A stretch of 8,347 nucleotides of DNA. Origin: Anaerolineaceae bacterium (GTDB lineage: Bacteria > Chloroflexota > Anaerolineae > Anaerolineales > Anaerolineaceae). The position numbers and the translations under genes were made by a program. Positions 1-7,761 of the stretch are shown in pieces (position 1 is the first letter of the stretch; every line of letters begins with the position of its first letter). Below the pieces are notes generated by a model. It saw nothing but the letters and a program-made list of their open reading frames with translations, ran no database searches and had not been told where the DNA came from. The DNA lies in NCBI GenBank assembly GCA_017995665.1, contig JAGOIM010000060.1, positions 1-8,347 on the forward strand, written 5' to 3'.

Positions 1-56
1 CATATGGTAAATCTAGGGAGTGTTAGTGGATAAGTGTCAAAAAACTCTACATACTA

Positions 57-85
57 TTGACACCATAGTTGAATTGTCTTATACT
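57..85 (+). promoter_or_regulatory. sigma70-type promoter for rpoB
   Basis: A perfect -35 box TTGACA (57-62) is followed, after exactly 17 bases, by a -10 box TATACT (80-85, five of six consensus bases). Transcription would start near position 92, giving a leader of about 70 bases before rpoB. Nothing upstream (1-56) is recognisable as a gene, although a gene ending before the window cannot be excluded. The near-consensus match suits a highly expressed housekeeping operon. Confidence 0.85.
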
Positions 86-114
86 GATATATTGCACTTA
101 AAAATGTATTGAAT

Positions 115-143
115 GCGTGGATTGCAGGTTGCCCCACGCTTTT
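115..143 (+). terminator. hairpin plus T-run in the rpoB leader (possible attenuator)
   Basis: GCGTGG (115-120) pairs with CCACGC (134-139). Inside it, GCA (124-126) can pair with TGC (130-132) around a GGT loop. The stem is followed by four T residues (140-143). It lies between the predicted transcription start (~92) and the rpoB ribosome binding site, so it would act on nascent rpoB mRNA. The T-run is short, so termination would be partial at most; attenuation is inferred from position and shape only. Confidence 0.5.
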
Positions 144-162
144 ATCACGTTAGGAGATATGA

Positions 163-3100
163 ATGCCAGAACTGATGACACCCAAAAATTACGCAAGAAT
201 TCCCGTTGGGCTCAAGTTACCTAATCTCATCGAAACCCAAATCGAATCCTTTCAACGCTTGAAGGATGAGGGTTTGGGTAGTTTATTCAACGAAATTTCT
301 CCCATTGTTTCTTATGGCGGGGACCTGCGTCTGCACTTCCCCGGCGATACAGAAATGGCTAAACAATTTAATTTATCTTATTGGTTCGAGGAACCTAAAA
401 ACACGATTGAGGAATGTCTTGAGCGTGATCTGACCTATTCTCGGCCGCTTTACATTTCTGTTCTTCTTGATGGGGGCGAGTCTGCCAATAAAATGAAGCA
501 CGATCTCTTTTTGGGCGATTTCCCTGAGATGACGCCCAAAGGCACTTTCATTATTAATGGAAGTGAGCGTGTGGTTGTTTCTCAATTGATTCGTTCTCCG
601 GGTGTTTATTTTGAAGCTGAATTAGACCGGACGAGTGGCAGGATGATGTCTACCGCTAAGTTGATACCTGACCGCGGCGCCTGGATGGAGTTTGAGACCC
701 GAAAGAATGATTTCATTATTTTGAAATTCAATCGGAAACGCACTGTGCCGATTACCGTCTTTTTGCGCGCTTTGGCAGCTTTGAATGACAAGGAATTCAA
801 AGTCGAACCATTAGTAACAGGCAGCGACGAGGAAATTCTGGCACTTTTTGCGGATGTCGACACGAATCATGAACATCTCTATATTCAAAACTCCCTTGAG
901 CAGGAGCCAGAATATGATTTGAGCAATTACAGCATTGCTGAAGCGGCTTTAATTGAATTTTACAAACGTTTGCGCCCGGGTGAACCTCCTCAGTTGGATA
1001 ACGCCCGTAATTATGTTAAAGAGCAAATCTTTGATTCACGTCATTATGACCTTGAAAGAGTCGGTCGCTATAAACTGAATCAGAAACTGGATTTGGAAGA
1101 AAAAGTCTCGCTTGACCAGCGCACGGTTACCGCTTATGACATTATTCGCATTATCCGGCACATGATTCGGATTAATAACAGCGAAATTCCCGCTGATGAC
1201 ATTGACCACCTTGGCAATCGTCGTTTAAAGACGGTTGGCGAGTTGATCCAAAACAAACTGCGTGTTGGTTTGCGCAGAATGGAGCGGGTTATTAAAGAGC
1301 GTATGTCGATTCGCGATCAGGGAACGAGCGCTTCACCGGTTAGTCTGGTGAATATTCGCCCGCTGGTTGCTTCTTTACGCGAGTTTTTCGGTTCGAGTCA
1401 ACTTTCTCAATTCATGGAAGAGACCAACCCACTCTCAGAACTGCGTCATAAACGAACCGTTTCGGCCTTGGGCCCCGGTGGTCTGCGCCGTGAACGAGCT
1501 GGTTTTGATGTTCGTGACGTTCACTTTTCTCATTATGGCCGAATTTGCCCGATTGAGACTCCTGAAGGACCAAACATTGGTTTGATTGGACGTTTGGCTA
1601 CTTATGCCAGAGTGAATGAATTTGGCTTTATCGAAACACCTTATCGCAAGGTTTACCGTTCGATGAAGGGCGATGATCCCAATTTGGTTAATCACCTTTT
1701 GCGCCAAAATATCACAGACCCACAGAGCGGCGAAGTAGTTTACGAAGCCGAAACCAGGGTTACGCCTGAGATGTTTGAGAAAATTAAGTCTTTCAAGATT
1801 GAAGAGATTTTAGTTCGTCCCTATGTCAGCGATGAATATGTTTATATGAACGCTGATGCGGAAGATAAATTTGTTATTGCGCAAGCCAATGCGCCGATGA
1901 ACGAATATAACGAATTCCTGAAACGCAACAGTTGCCGCTTCCATAATCAGTTTGCGATTTACGATTATGAAAATATCGATTACATTGATGTTTCCCCCAA
2001 CCAGGTAGTTGGTGTTTCAGCGGGTTTGGTGCCATTCCTCGAGCATGACGATGCCTCGCGTGCTTTGATGGGTTCCAACATGCAGACGCAAGCGGTTCCG
2101 CTTTTGCGCCCCGAAGTGCCTTTGGTCTCGACCGGCATGGAAGAAGTTGCCGTAGCAGATTCCGGGCAAATTATGGTTGCGGAAAAAGATGCCGAAGTTA
2201 TTTCGGTAACCGGTGACAGTTTGGTGATGAAAGAATCAGATACCGGAATGCTTAAGTTCCATAAGTTGCGCAAATATCAACGTTCTAACCAGAGCACTTG
2301 TATTGACCAACGCCCTGCAGTGGTTAAAGGCCAAATTGTCCACAAAGGTGATGTGATTGTCGATTCCTCTTCTACGCAAGACGGTAAACTGGCAATTGGT
2401 CAAAACGTCGTGATTGCTTTCCTTCCATGGGAAGGTTTCAACTTTGAAGATGCTATCCTGATTTCTGAACGCCTGGTGGAAGAAGATCGTTACACCAGCG
2501 TCCACATTGAGAAATTTGAGGTGGAAGCACGCGACACCAAATTAGGACCCGAAGAAATCACACGCGAAATCCCCAATATCGGCGAAGACACCATTCGCGA
2601 TTTGGACGAAACCGGTATTATCCGCGTTGGTGCCGAAGTTGGTCCAAACGATATTTTGGTTGGCAAGATTACCCCGAAAGGCGAAAAGGAATTAACCCCG
2701 GAAGAGCGCCTTTTGAGAGCAATTTTTGGTGAAAAATCACGAGATGTCAAAGACACTTCCTTGCGAATGCCCCATGGCGAACGCGGTATTGTGGTTGATG
2801 TTAAAGTATTCACCCGTGAAGAAAACAATGATTTGAGTGCCGGAGTGGACAAGATGGTCCGCGTTTCTGTGGCGCAGCGTCGAAAGATTACCGCCGGTGA
2901 TAAGATGGCCGGCCGTCATGGTAACAAAGGTTGTGTATCGATGGTTCTGCCGGTTGAGGATATGCCTTTCCTTGAGGACGGCACCCCGATTGACATTATT
3001 CTGAATCCGCTCGGTATTCCCGGTCGTATGAATATCGGTCAGGTTCTGGAAGCAGAGCTTGGCTGGGCAGCCCGCAGCCTCGGCTTCCGGGCAGTTACAC

Positions 3101-4110
3101 CGGTTTTTGACGGTGCCACTGAAGCTGAAATTGAAGCAGAATTGGTTCGTGCCTGGATGATTGACGAAGCTTGGCGTGTTACCGCTGAAAAAGGTTTTGC
3201 CTGGTTGGACGGGATTGAGCATGACCCAGAAATGATTAAAGATGATGACGAAGTTCGCCTGCTTTATCTGGAAGAGCGTTTGAGCGGTCGCGATGTTGAC
3301 ATGTTCGAAATTCGCGAAAACAACATTTTGGCTCGTCGGGCGGCTTTGAATCTTTGGTTGGAAGACGAAGGCTTTGACCCCACCGGAATCACCTCCTTCC
3401 CCGAAGAAAAAGTGAGCGTTGCTGATCGAAAATTCCGTGATGATAACGCCGTCAGAGCTTGTTTGGTGCTTTGGGCAAAGAAGAACGGCTATGAAATTGA
3501 GCGCGGGCTTGAACGTGTGGAGATGGAAAGCAAAGCCAAAGAAATTATGCTTGAGACCAACAATCCCATTCCGACACTGGGCAAGCAAATGGTTCGCGAT
3601 GGTCGCACGGGATCTTTGTATGATCAACCGGTTACGATTGGCGTGATGACCATGCTGAAACTGCATCACTTGGTGGAAGATAAGGTTCATGCCCGCTCCA
3701 CTGGCCCATACAGCTTGGTTACTCAACAGCCTCTGGGCGGTAAGGCTCAATTTGGCGGTCAGCGCTTCGGTGAAATGGAAGTTTGGGCATTGGAAGCTTA
3801 TGGTGCCGCTTACACTTTGCAAGAAATGCTGACTGTGAAATCTGATGATGTCGTCGGCAGAAATGCCACTTACGAGCACATTGTTCAGGACAAACCAATT
3901 GAAGCTCCCGGTATTCCGGCGGCTTTCCAGGTTTTGGTTAAAGAATTGCAATCACTCAGTTTGGCAATTGAAGCGATTATGGATGATGGCGAAGTTGTTA
4001 AATTTGGCAAAGATCAAGAAAAAACACGTCGCCAGCGCGTCCCAACCGGTTTGATGGATCAGGGCGCTGATGTCTTTAGCAAGCTTAACATGGGTGATAA
4101 GGGATTTTAG
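163..4110 (+). CDS. rpoB: DNA-directed RNA polymerase subunit beta
   Basis: This encodes the beta subunit of core RNA polymerase (1315 residues), which forms one pincer and part of the active site. The ATG at 163 is preceded by AGGAG (152-156) at a 6-base spacing. Visible landmarks are the N-terminal lobe motif with FIINGSERVVVSQ near residues 129-141, the rifampicin region (residues 410-441), the NFED motif (760-763) and the lysines of GDKMAGRHGNKG (K914 and K922, matching E. coli K1065 and K1073). The C-terminal QQPLGGKAQFGGQRFGEMEV block anchors the beta prime clamp. The flap lacks the large insertion of E. coli. Between the GATEAEI motif (from 984) and MVRDGRTG (from 1143) there are about 150 residues where E. 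coli has under 20 and Thermus about 65, so this is a lineage-specific insertion. The frame is intact throughout. rpoC, the usual next gene, is absent. Confidence 0.99.
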   Translation: MPELMTPKNYARIPVGLKLPNLIETQIESFQRLKDEGLGSLFNEISPIVSYGGDLRLHFPGDTEMAKQFNLSYWFEEPKNTIEECLERDLTYSRPLYISVLLDGGESANKMKHDLFLGDFPEMTPKGTFIINGSERVVVSQLIRSPGVYFEAELDRTSGRMMSTAKLIPDRGAWMEFETRKNDFIILKFNRKRTVPITVFLRALAALNDKEFKVEPLVTGSDEEILALFADVDTNHEHLYIQNSLEQEPEYDLSNYSIAEAALIEFYKRLRPGEPPQLDNARNYVKEQIFDSRHYDLERVGRYKLNQKLDLEEKVSLDQRTVTAYDIIRIIRHMIRINNSEIPADDIDHLGNRRLKTVGELIQNKLRVGLRRMERVIKERMSIRDQGTSASPVSLVNIRPLVASLREFFGSSQLSQFMEETNPLSELRHKRTVSALGPGGLRRERAGFDVRDVHFSHYGRICPIETPEGPNIGLIGRLATYARVNEFGFIETPYRKVYRSMKGDDPNLVNHLLRQNITDPQSGEVVYEAETRVTPEMFEKIKSFKIEEILVRPYVSDEYVYMNADAEDKFVIAQANAPMNEYNEFLKRNSCRFHNQFAIYDYENIDYIDVSPNQVVGVSAGLVPFLEHDDASRALMGSNMQTQAVPLLRPEVPLVSTGMEEVAVADSGQIMVAEKDAEVISVTGDSLVMKESDTGMLKFHKLRKYQRSNQSTCIDQRPAVVKGQIVHKGDVIVDSSSTQDGKLAIGQNVVIAFLPWEGFNFEDAILISERLVEEDRYTSVHIEKFEVEARDTKLGPEEITREIPNIGEDTIRDLDETGIIRVGAEVGPNDILVGKITPKGEKELTPEERLLRAIFGEKSRDVKDTSLRMPHGERGIVVDVKVFTREENNDLSAGVDKMVRVSVAQRRKITAGDKMAGRHGNKGCVSMVLPVEDMPFLEDGTPIDIILNPLGIPGRMNIGQVLEAELGWAARSLGFRAVTPVFDGATEAEIEAELVRAWMIDEAWRVTAEKGFAWLDGIEHDPEMIKDDDEVRLLYLEERLSGRDVDMFEIRENNILARRAALNLWLEDEGFDPTGITSFPEEKVSVADRKFRDDNAVRACLVLWAKKNGYEIERGLERVEMESKAKEIMLETNNPIPTLGKQMVRDGRTGSLYDQPVTIGVMTMLKLHHLVEDKVHARSTGPYSLVTQQPLGGKAQFGGQRFGEMEVWALEAYGAAYTLQEMLTVKSDDVVGRNATYEHIVQDKPIEAPGIPAAFQVLVKELQSLSLAIEAIMDDGEVVKFGKDQEKTRRQRVPTGLMDQGADVFSKLNMGDKGF

Positions 4111-4135
4111 GTGTTACAAGAGGTGAAACTAACGC

Positions 4136-4165
4136 TTGACGTAATGATGAAAGGCGTGTTAGAAT
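4136..4165 (+). promoter_or_regulatory. sigma70-type promoter for the rpsL operon
   Basis: TTGACG (4136-4141, five of six) and TAGAAT (4160-4165, five of six) are separated by 18 bases. An overlapping TTAGAA gives a 17-base spacing. The predicted start is near 4172, leaving a leader of roughly 125 bases before rpsL. It begins just after an imperfect stem (GTGTTA 4111-4116 with TAACGC 4130-4135) that directly follows the rpoB stop. It would give the translation genes transcription independent of rpoB. Confidence 0.7.
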
Positions 4166-4177
4166 AATCCCTCGTTC

Positions 4178-4209
4178 CTGACAGGGAAGTTTATATCTGT
4201 CTGTCAGAT
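4178..4209 (+). other. alternative hairpins in the rpsL leader
   Basis: CTGACAG (4178-4184) is perfectly complementary to CTGTCAG (4201-4207). A competing stem forms between ATCTG (4195-4199) and CAGAT (4205-4209), extendable by three A/T pairs past a bulged T. The two share bases 4205-4207, so they cannot form together. They lie near the start of the predicted rpsL transcript. A role as a protein-binding or folding switch is an inference. Confidence 0.4.
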
Positions 4210-4224
4210 TATATAGGCTAAAAG

Positions 4225-4253
4225 AGCCATCCGTAATATTGATGGCTTTGTTT
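4225..4253 (+). terminator. terminator-like hairpin between rpoB and rpsL
   Basis: AGCCATC (4225-4231) and GATGGCT (4241-4247) form a perfect 7-base-pair stem with a 9-base loop, extendable by a G-T and an A-T pair, followed by TTTGTTT. It can end read-through transcripts from rpoB. Because the predicted rpsL promoter lies upstream of it, it would also sit in the rpsL leader as an attenuator. GGCT (4216-4219) can pair with AGCC (4225-4228), which would disrupt the terminator stem. Confidence 0.6.
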
Positions 4254-4298
4254 ATTGAATAATAAATTAGAAAGATTATTAGGTAGTACGGAGGCAAG

Positions 4299-4718
4299 GT
4301 GCCAACAATTAACCAATTGGTTCGAAAAGGTCGAAAGACAAAAAGTCAAAAAAGCAAATCGCCAGCTTTGCAATATACTTTGAATTCGGAGAAACAACGC
4401 CGAACTCGCCAGGCTAAGGGTGCTCCCCAGAAACGTGGCGTTTGTACAGTCGTGCGTACAATGACCCCCAAGAAACCGAATTCTGCATTGCGCAAAATTG
4501 CTCGTGTTCGTTTGAGCAATGGCATTGAAGTAACCGCTTATATTCCCGGCGAAGGGCACCAGCTTCAAGAGCATAGTGTTGTTTTGGTCCGCGGCGGCAG
4601 AGTTAAAGATTTACCTGGTGTGCGTTATCACATCGTTCGTGGAACCCTGGACAGCACCGGTGTTGCTAATCGCAAACGCGCTCGTTCCAAGTACGGCGCC
4701 AAACGCGCAGAAGCTTAA
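4299..4718 (+). CDS. rpsL: 30S ribosomal protein S12
   Basis: S12 sits at the 30S decoding centre and helps check codon-anticodon pairing; it is the classical site of streptomycin-resistance mutations. The protein is 139 residues, the long form found in Gram-positive and related phyla (E. coli has 124), with about 15 extra residues between PAL (22-24) and PQKRG (43-47). The signature TPKKPNSALRK (56-66) and the GGRVKDLPG loop are both intact. The lysine matching E. coli K43 (counting Met) is K58, so the wild-type streptomycin-sensitive residue is present. The start is GTG at 4299, chosen because it gives the family's MPTINQLVRKG opening and has GGAGG at 4290-4294. It is the first gene of a four-gene run, with rpsG 16 bases downstream. 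Confidence 0.98.
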   Translation: MPTINQLVRKGRKTKSQKSKSPALQYTLNSEKQRRTRQAKGAPQKRGVCTVVRTMTPKKPNSALRKIARVRLSNGIEVTAYIPGEGHQLQEHSVVLVRGGRVKDLPGVRYHIVRGTLDSTGVANRKRARSKYGAKRAEA

Positions 4719-4734
4719 TTTGTGAGGAATAGAT

Positions 4735-5205
4735 ATGTCTAGAAGAATTAAACCAGAAAAGCGAATTACTCCCCCGGATGTGAAGTATAACAGCGTTCAC
4801 CTGCAGATGGTCATCAATCGCATTATGCTTGACGGCAAAAAAAGTACAGTTACCCGTCATGTCTATGCTGCGCTTGATATGATCACCGAAAAGACCGGCA
4901 AAGAAGGTATCGAAGTTTTTGAAACCGCTTTGAAAAACGTCAGCCCAATGATGGAAGTTCGCCCCCGCCGTATTGGTGGTGCGACTTATCAGGTGCCGAT
5001 GGAAGTTTCTCCGGAACGCCGGGTTACTCTGGCAATGCGCTGGATTATTAATGCCTCCCGTGCGAGGTCCGGCAAATCCTATTCTGAGAAATTGGCAGCT
5101 GAATTGATGGATGCCGCAGATAATCAGGGCGCTTCAATTCGCAAACGTGAAGAAACACATAAGATGGCAGAGGCTAACAGAGCATTCTCTCATTTCCGAA
5201 TGTAG
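4735..5205 (+). CDS. rpsG: 30S ribosomal protein S7
   Basis: S7 nucleates folding of the 3' major domain of 16S rRNA (the 30S head) and contacts E-site tRNA. At 156 residues it has the usual length. The family core RRIGGATYQVP lies at 78-88, and the conserved C-terminal segment with REETHKMAEANRAFSH occupies the last 20 residues. ATG at 4735 has GAGG (4724-4727) at 7-base spacing. It is cotranscribed with rpsL. The 16-base gap leaves no room for the large intercistronic S7-binding structure used for autoregulation in E. coli, so any feedback must act elsewhere. Confidence 0.98.
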   Translation: MSRRIKPEKRITPPDVKYNSVHLQMVINRIMLDGKKSTVTRHVYAALDMITEKTGKEGIEVFETALKNVSPMMEVRPRRIGGATYQVPMEVSPERRVTLAMRWIINASRARSGKSYSEKLAAELMDAADNQGASIRKREETHKMAEANRAFSHFRM

Positions 5206-5235
5206 TTCTGGTCTTTAACAAAATAGGAATATAAA

Positions 5236-7311
5236 ATGACAAACTTTCCGCTTGAGCGTTATCGTAATATTGGCATCATTGCACACATTGATGCAGGCAA
5301 AACCACAACGACCGAGCGGATTTTGTTTTATACCGGCAAAACCTATCGTTTAGGCAATGTTGATGACGGTACAACCGTTACCGACTGGATGCCCGAAGAA
5401 CGAGAGCGTGGGATTACCATCGTTTCTGCGGCTGTGACTGCCGAATGGAAAGACCATCTGATCAACATCATCGATACACCGGGGCATATCGACTTCACTG
5501 CCGAAGTGCAGCGCTCTTTGCGCGTGCTGGATGGCGGTGTGGTTGTTTTTGACTCTGTGCAAGGTGTTGAGCCGCAAAGCGAAACCGTATGGCGTCAGGC
5601 TGATAAGTTTGGCGTTCCCCGAATTTGTTTTTCAAATAAAATGGATCGAACCGGTGCTTCTTATGAACGCACAATTGAGAGCATCAAAGAACGACTGGGT
5701 GCCAATGCGCTTCAAATGCAGCTTGCTATCGGTTCTGAAAGTAATTTCAGCGGTGTTGTCAACCTTTTAGAAGAAAACGCCGTCATATATAATGAAACCA
5801 CCGGGTCAACGCCTGAATTTGTTGATATTCCGGAAGAATATAAGGCTGAAGCAGCTGAAAAGCGGGCAATATTAGTTGAGCGGATTGCAGAATTAGACGA
5901 AGAGCTGACTGAACGATTCCTCGAAGGCGAAGATATCAGCCTGGCGGAATTAAAATTGGCATTGCGCAAAGCAGTTATTGCCAACCAGGCAAGTCCGGTA
6001 TTTTGTGGCTCAAGTTTGAAGAACAAAGGTGTTCAATTGGTTTTGGACGCTGTAATTGACTATTTGCCTTCTCCGCTGGACATTCCTCCCGTAACAGCAA
6101 CGCTTGTTCGGAACGGTGAAGATGTTTTGCGACACGCCAAAGATGACGAGCCGATGGCCGCGCTCGTTTTCAAAATCGTTTCCGACCCTTATATGGGACG
6201 CTTGGCTTATATCCGGGTTTATTCCGGCAAAGTTAAGCAAAACTCGACGGTTTTGAACTCCTCAAAAGATAAAAAAGAACGAATCGGTCGTTTGTTGCGT
6301 ATGTATGCCGACCGACGTGAAGATATTGAAGAATTAGGTGCCGGTGACATTGGCGCAATCCTCGGTTTGAAGTTTAGCTTTACCGGTGATACGCTTTGCG
6401 ATACGAACGAAGCGGTTTATATGGAAGATATTGATTTTCCCGAACCGGTTATTTCGATTGCGATTGAACCAAAAACCAAAGCCGATCAGGATAAAATGTC
6501 CGAATCTTTGGTTAAATTGGCTGAGGAAGACCCGACGTTCCGCGTTCGCCAAGACGAGGCAACCGGTCAAACGGTTATCTCCGGTATGGGCGAGTTGCAC
6601 CTTGACGTTTTGGTTACGCGTTTGATGCGCGAATTCAAAGTTAAGGCAAATGTCGGCAAACCACGTGTTGCTTATCGGGAGGCAATTACCAAACCGGTGA
6701 TGAATCACAGCTACCGCTACGTCAAACAAACCGGTGGACATGGTCAATATGGCCATGTGGTTTTCAATCTGGAACCCTTGGACAGTGGCTCCGGTATGGT
6801 TTTTGAAAACAAGATTGTCGGTGGAGCTATCCCCAAAGAATATATCGGCGCAATTGAAAAAGGTTTTTACGAAGCTTGCGAGAGTGGACCACTGGCTGGT
6901 TTTACTATGACCGACGTCAAATTCACTTTGATTGATGGCTCTTACCATGAGGTTGACTCGAGCGAAATGGCTTATCGCATGGCAACCATTTTTGGTATCC
7001 GCGAAGCTGCAGAAAAAGCCAACCCGGTTATTCTCGAGCCGATTATGCAGGTTGAGGTTACGGTTCCCGAAGAATACACCGGCGATGTTATCGGACAGAT
7101 TAATTCGCGCGTTGGCAGTGTTCTCGGTTTGGACGATCGCTTTGGAAATGCAAAAGCAATTCATGCTGAAGTTCCGCTTTCAGAATTGTTTGGATACGCG
7201 ACTGAGTTGCGCTCCGCTACTCAGGGGCGTGGTGTTTTTACCATGGAATTTAAACATTACGCAAAAGTCTCAGACGCCTACATGAAGAAAATTTTAGGGC
7301 GACTTGGCTAA
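5236..7311 (+). CDS. fusA: elongation factor G
   Basis: EF-G is the GTPase that drives tRNA-mRNA translocation and, with RRF, ribosome recycling. The protein is 691 residues, normal for canonical EF-G. GTPase motifs are complete: G1 AHIDAGKT (16-23), G2 threonine T61 in RGIT, G3 DTPGH (80-84) with the catalytic histidine H84, G4 NKMD (134-137) and G5 SSLK (259-262). Domain IV, which enters the A site, carries GQYGH (503-507), and the C-terminal domain has the GYAT.LRS.TQGRG block. ATG at 5236 has AGGA (5225-5228) at 7-base spacing, 30 bases after rpsG. tuf does not follow. The full set of motifs and the str-operon context argue for the housekeeping factor rather than a paralogue or tetracycline-protection protein. 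Confidence 0.98.
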   Translation: MTNFPLERYRNIGIIAHIDAGKTTTTERILFYTGKTYRLGNVDDGTTVTDWMPEERERGITIVSAAVTAEWKDHLINIIDTPGHIDFTAEVQRSLRVLDGGVVVFDSVQGVEPQSETVWRQADKFGVPRICFSNKMDRTGASYERTIESIKERLGANALQMQLAIGSESNFSGVVNLLEENAVIYNETTGSTPEFVDIPEEYKAEAAEKRAILVERIAELDEELTERFLEGEDISLAELKLALRKAVIANQASPVFCGSSLKNKGVQLVLDAVIDYLPSPLDIPPVTATLVRNGEDVLRHAKDDEPMAALVFKIVSDPYMGRLAYIRVYSGKVKQNSTVLNSSKDKKERIGRLLRMYADRREDIEELGAGDIGAILGLKFSFTGDTLCDTNEAVYMEDIDFPEPVISIAIEPKTKADQDKMSESLVKLAEEDPTFRVRQDEATGQTVISGMGELHLDVLVTRLMREFKVKANVGKPRVAYREAITKPVMNHSYRYVKQTGGHGQYGHVVFNLEPLDSGSGMVFENKIVGGAIPKEYIGAIEKGFYEACESGPLAGFTMTDVKFTLIDGSYHEVDSSEMAYRMATIFGIREAAEKANPVILEPIMQVEVTVPEEYTGDVIGQINSRVGSVLGLDDRFGNAKAIHAEVPLSELFGYATELRSATQGRGVFTMEFKHYAKVSDAYMKKILGRLG

Positions 7312-7329
7312 AAATCAAATTGTTATCAG

Positions 7330-7343
7330 CAGCCTTAGGGCTG
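7330..7343 (+). other. small hairpin in the fusA-rpsJ spacer
   Basis: CAGCC (7330-7334) pairs with GGCTG (7339-7343) around a TTAG loop within the 64-base gap. No T-run follows, so it is unlikely to be a terminator; an mRNA-processing or stability element is possible. No promoter of comparable quality to the two upstream ones is seen here, so rpsJ is probably cotranscribed with fusA. Confidence 0.3.
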
Positions 7344-7375
7344 AATGAAATATTATTGAAAGAAACAGGAAAATT

Positions 7376-7684
7376 ATGGCTAAACAAAAAATTAGAATCC
7401 GCTTGAAGGCTTACGACCATCGCATTCTGGATCAGTCTGCGAAACGTATCGTTGAAACCGCTGAACGCTCCGGCGCTCAGGTTGTCGGCCCCGTACCCTT
7501 GCCCACCCGTATTGAAAAATATACCGTTCGCCGCGCTACCTTCATTGACAAAGATTCTCAGGAACATTTTGAGATCCGTACTCACAATCGCCTGATTGAC
7601 GTCTTGGAACCCGATTCCAAAACCATTGATATGCTCATGCGCCTGGCATTACCTGCCGGTGTTGACATTGAAATCAAGATTTAG
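7376..7684 (+). CDS. rpsJ: 30S ribosomal protein S10 (NusE)
   Basis: S10 is a 30S head protein and, as NusE, binds NusB and NusG in antitermination and in transcription-translation coupling. The 102-residue product has the standard length, with the MAKQKIRIRLKAYDH opening, the VGPVPLPT loop (residues 37-44), the RTHNRLID segment and the ALPAGVDIEIK ending. ATG at 7376 has AGGA (7367-7370) at 5-base spacing. rpsJ usually leads the S10 operon (rplC, rplD and so on); here it ends a run and is followed by a terminator and accessory DNA. The rest of the S10 operon must lie further on or elsewhere. Confidence 0.98.
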   Translation: MAKQKIRIRLKAYDHRILDQSAKRIVETAERSGAQVVGPVPLPTRIEKYTVRRATFIDKDSQEHFEIRTHNRLIDVLEPDSKTIDMLMRLALPAGVDIEIKI

Positions 7685-7707
7685 TCGCGATTAATTTTGA
7701 CCGGTTG

Positions 7708-7736
7708 CTTTGCTATGTTGTGAAAACAGGGCAAAG
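7708..7736 (+). other. hairpin downstream of rpsJ
   Basis: CTTTGC (7708-7713) pairs with GCAAAG (7731-7736), and TGTT (7716-7719) with AACA (7725-7728), separated by a 2x2 internal loop. It starts 24 bases after the rpsJ stop and has no T-run. It may protect the mRNA 3' end together with the terminator that follows. Confidence 0.4.
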
Positions 7737-7761
7737 GAATCTTTACAACTTATGAAAATTC

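Noticed and set aside
159..224. ATG at 159 overlapping the rpoB start, opening a 21-codon frame.
   Set aside because: The frame has no recognisable product and is only 3 bases from AGGAG; the rpoB ATG at 163 has better spacing and gives the conserved N-terminus.
3139..3174. A possible third copy of the RpoB insertion repeat near residues 993-1004.
   Set aside because: Only a VRA triplet is shared with the third segment and the tryptophan is out of register, so it does not support a three-unit repeat.
2737..3951. Long open frame (404 codons) on the minus strand inside rpoB.
   Set aside because: It is fully antisense to a conserved, intact RpoB, matches no family I recognise, and has no ribosome binding site context that supports it. 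Codon bias of the sense gene explains it.
4258..4280. AATAAT (4258-4263) and ATTATT (4275-4280) as a further leader stem.
   Set aside because: Six A-T pairs around an 11-base loop in A+T-rich DNA are expected by chance and would be unstable.
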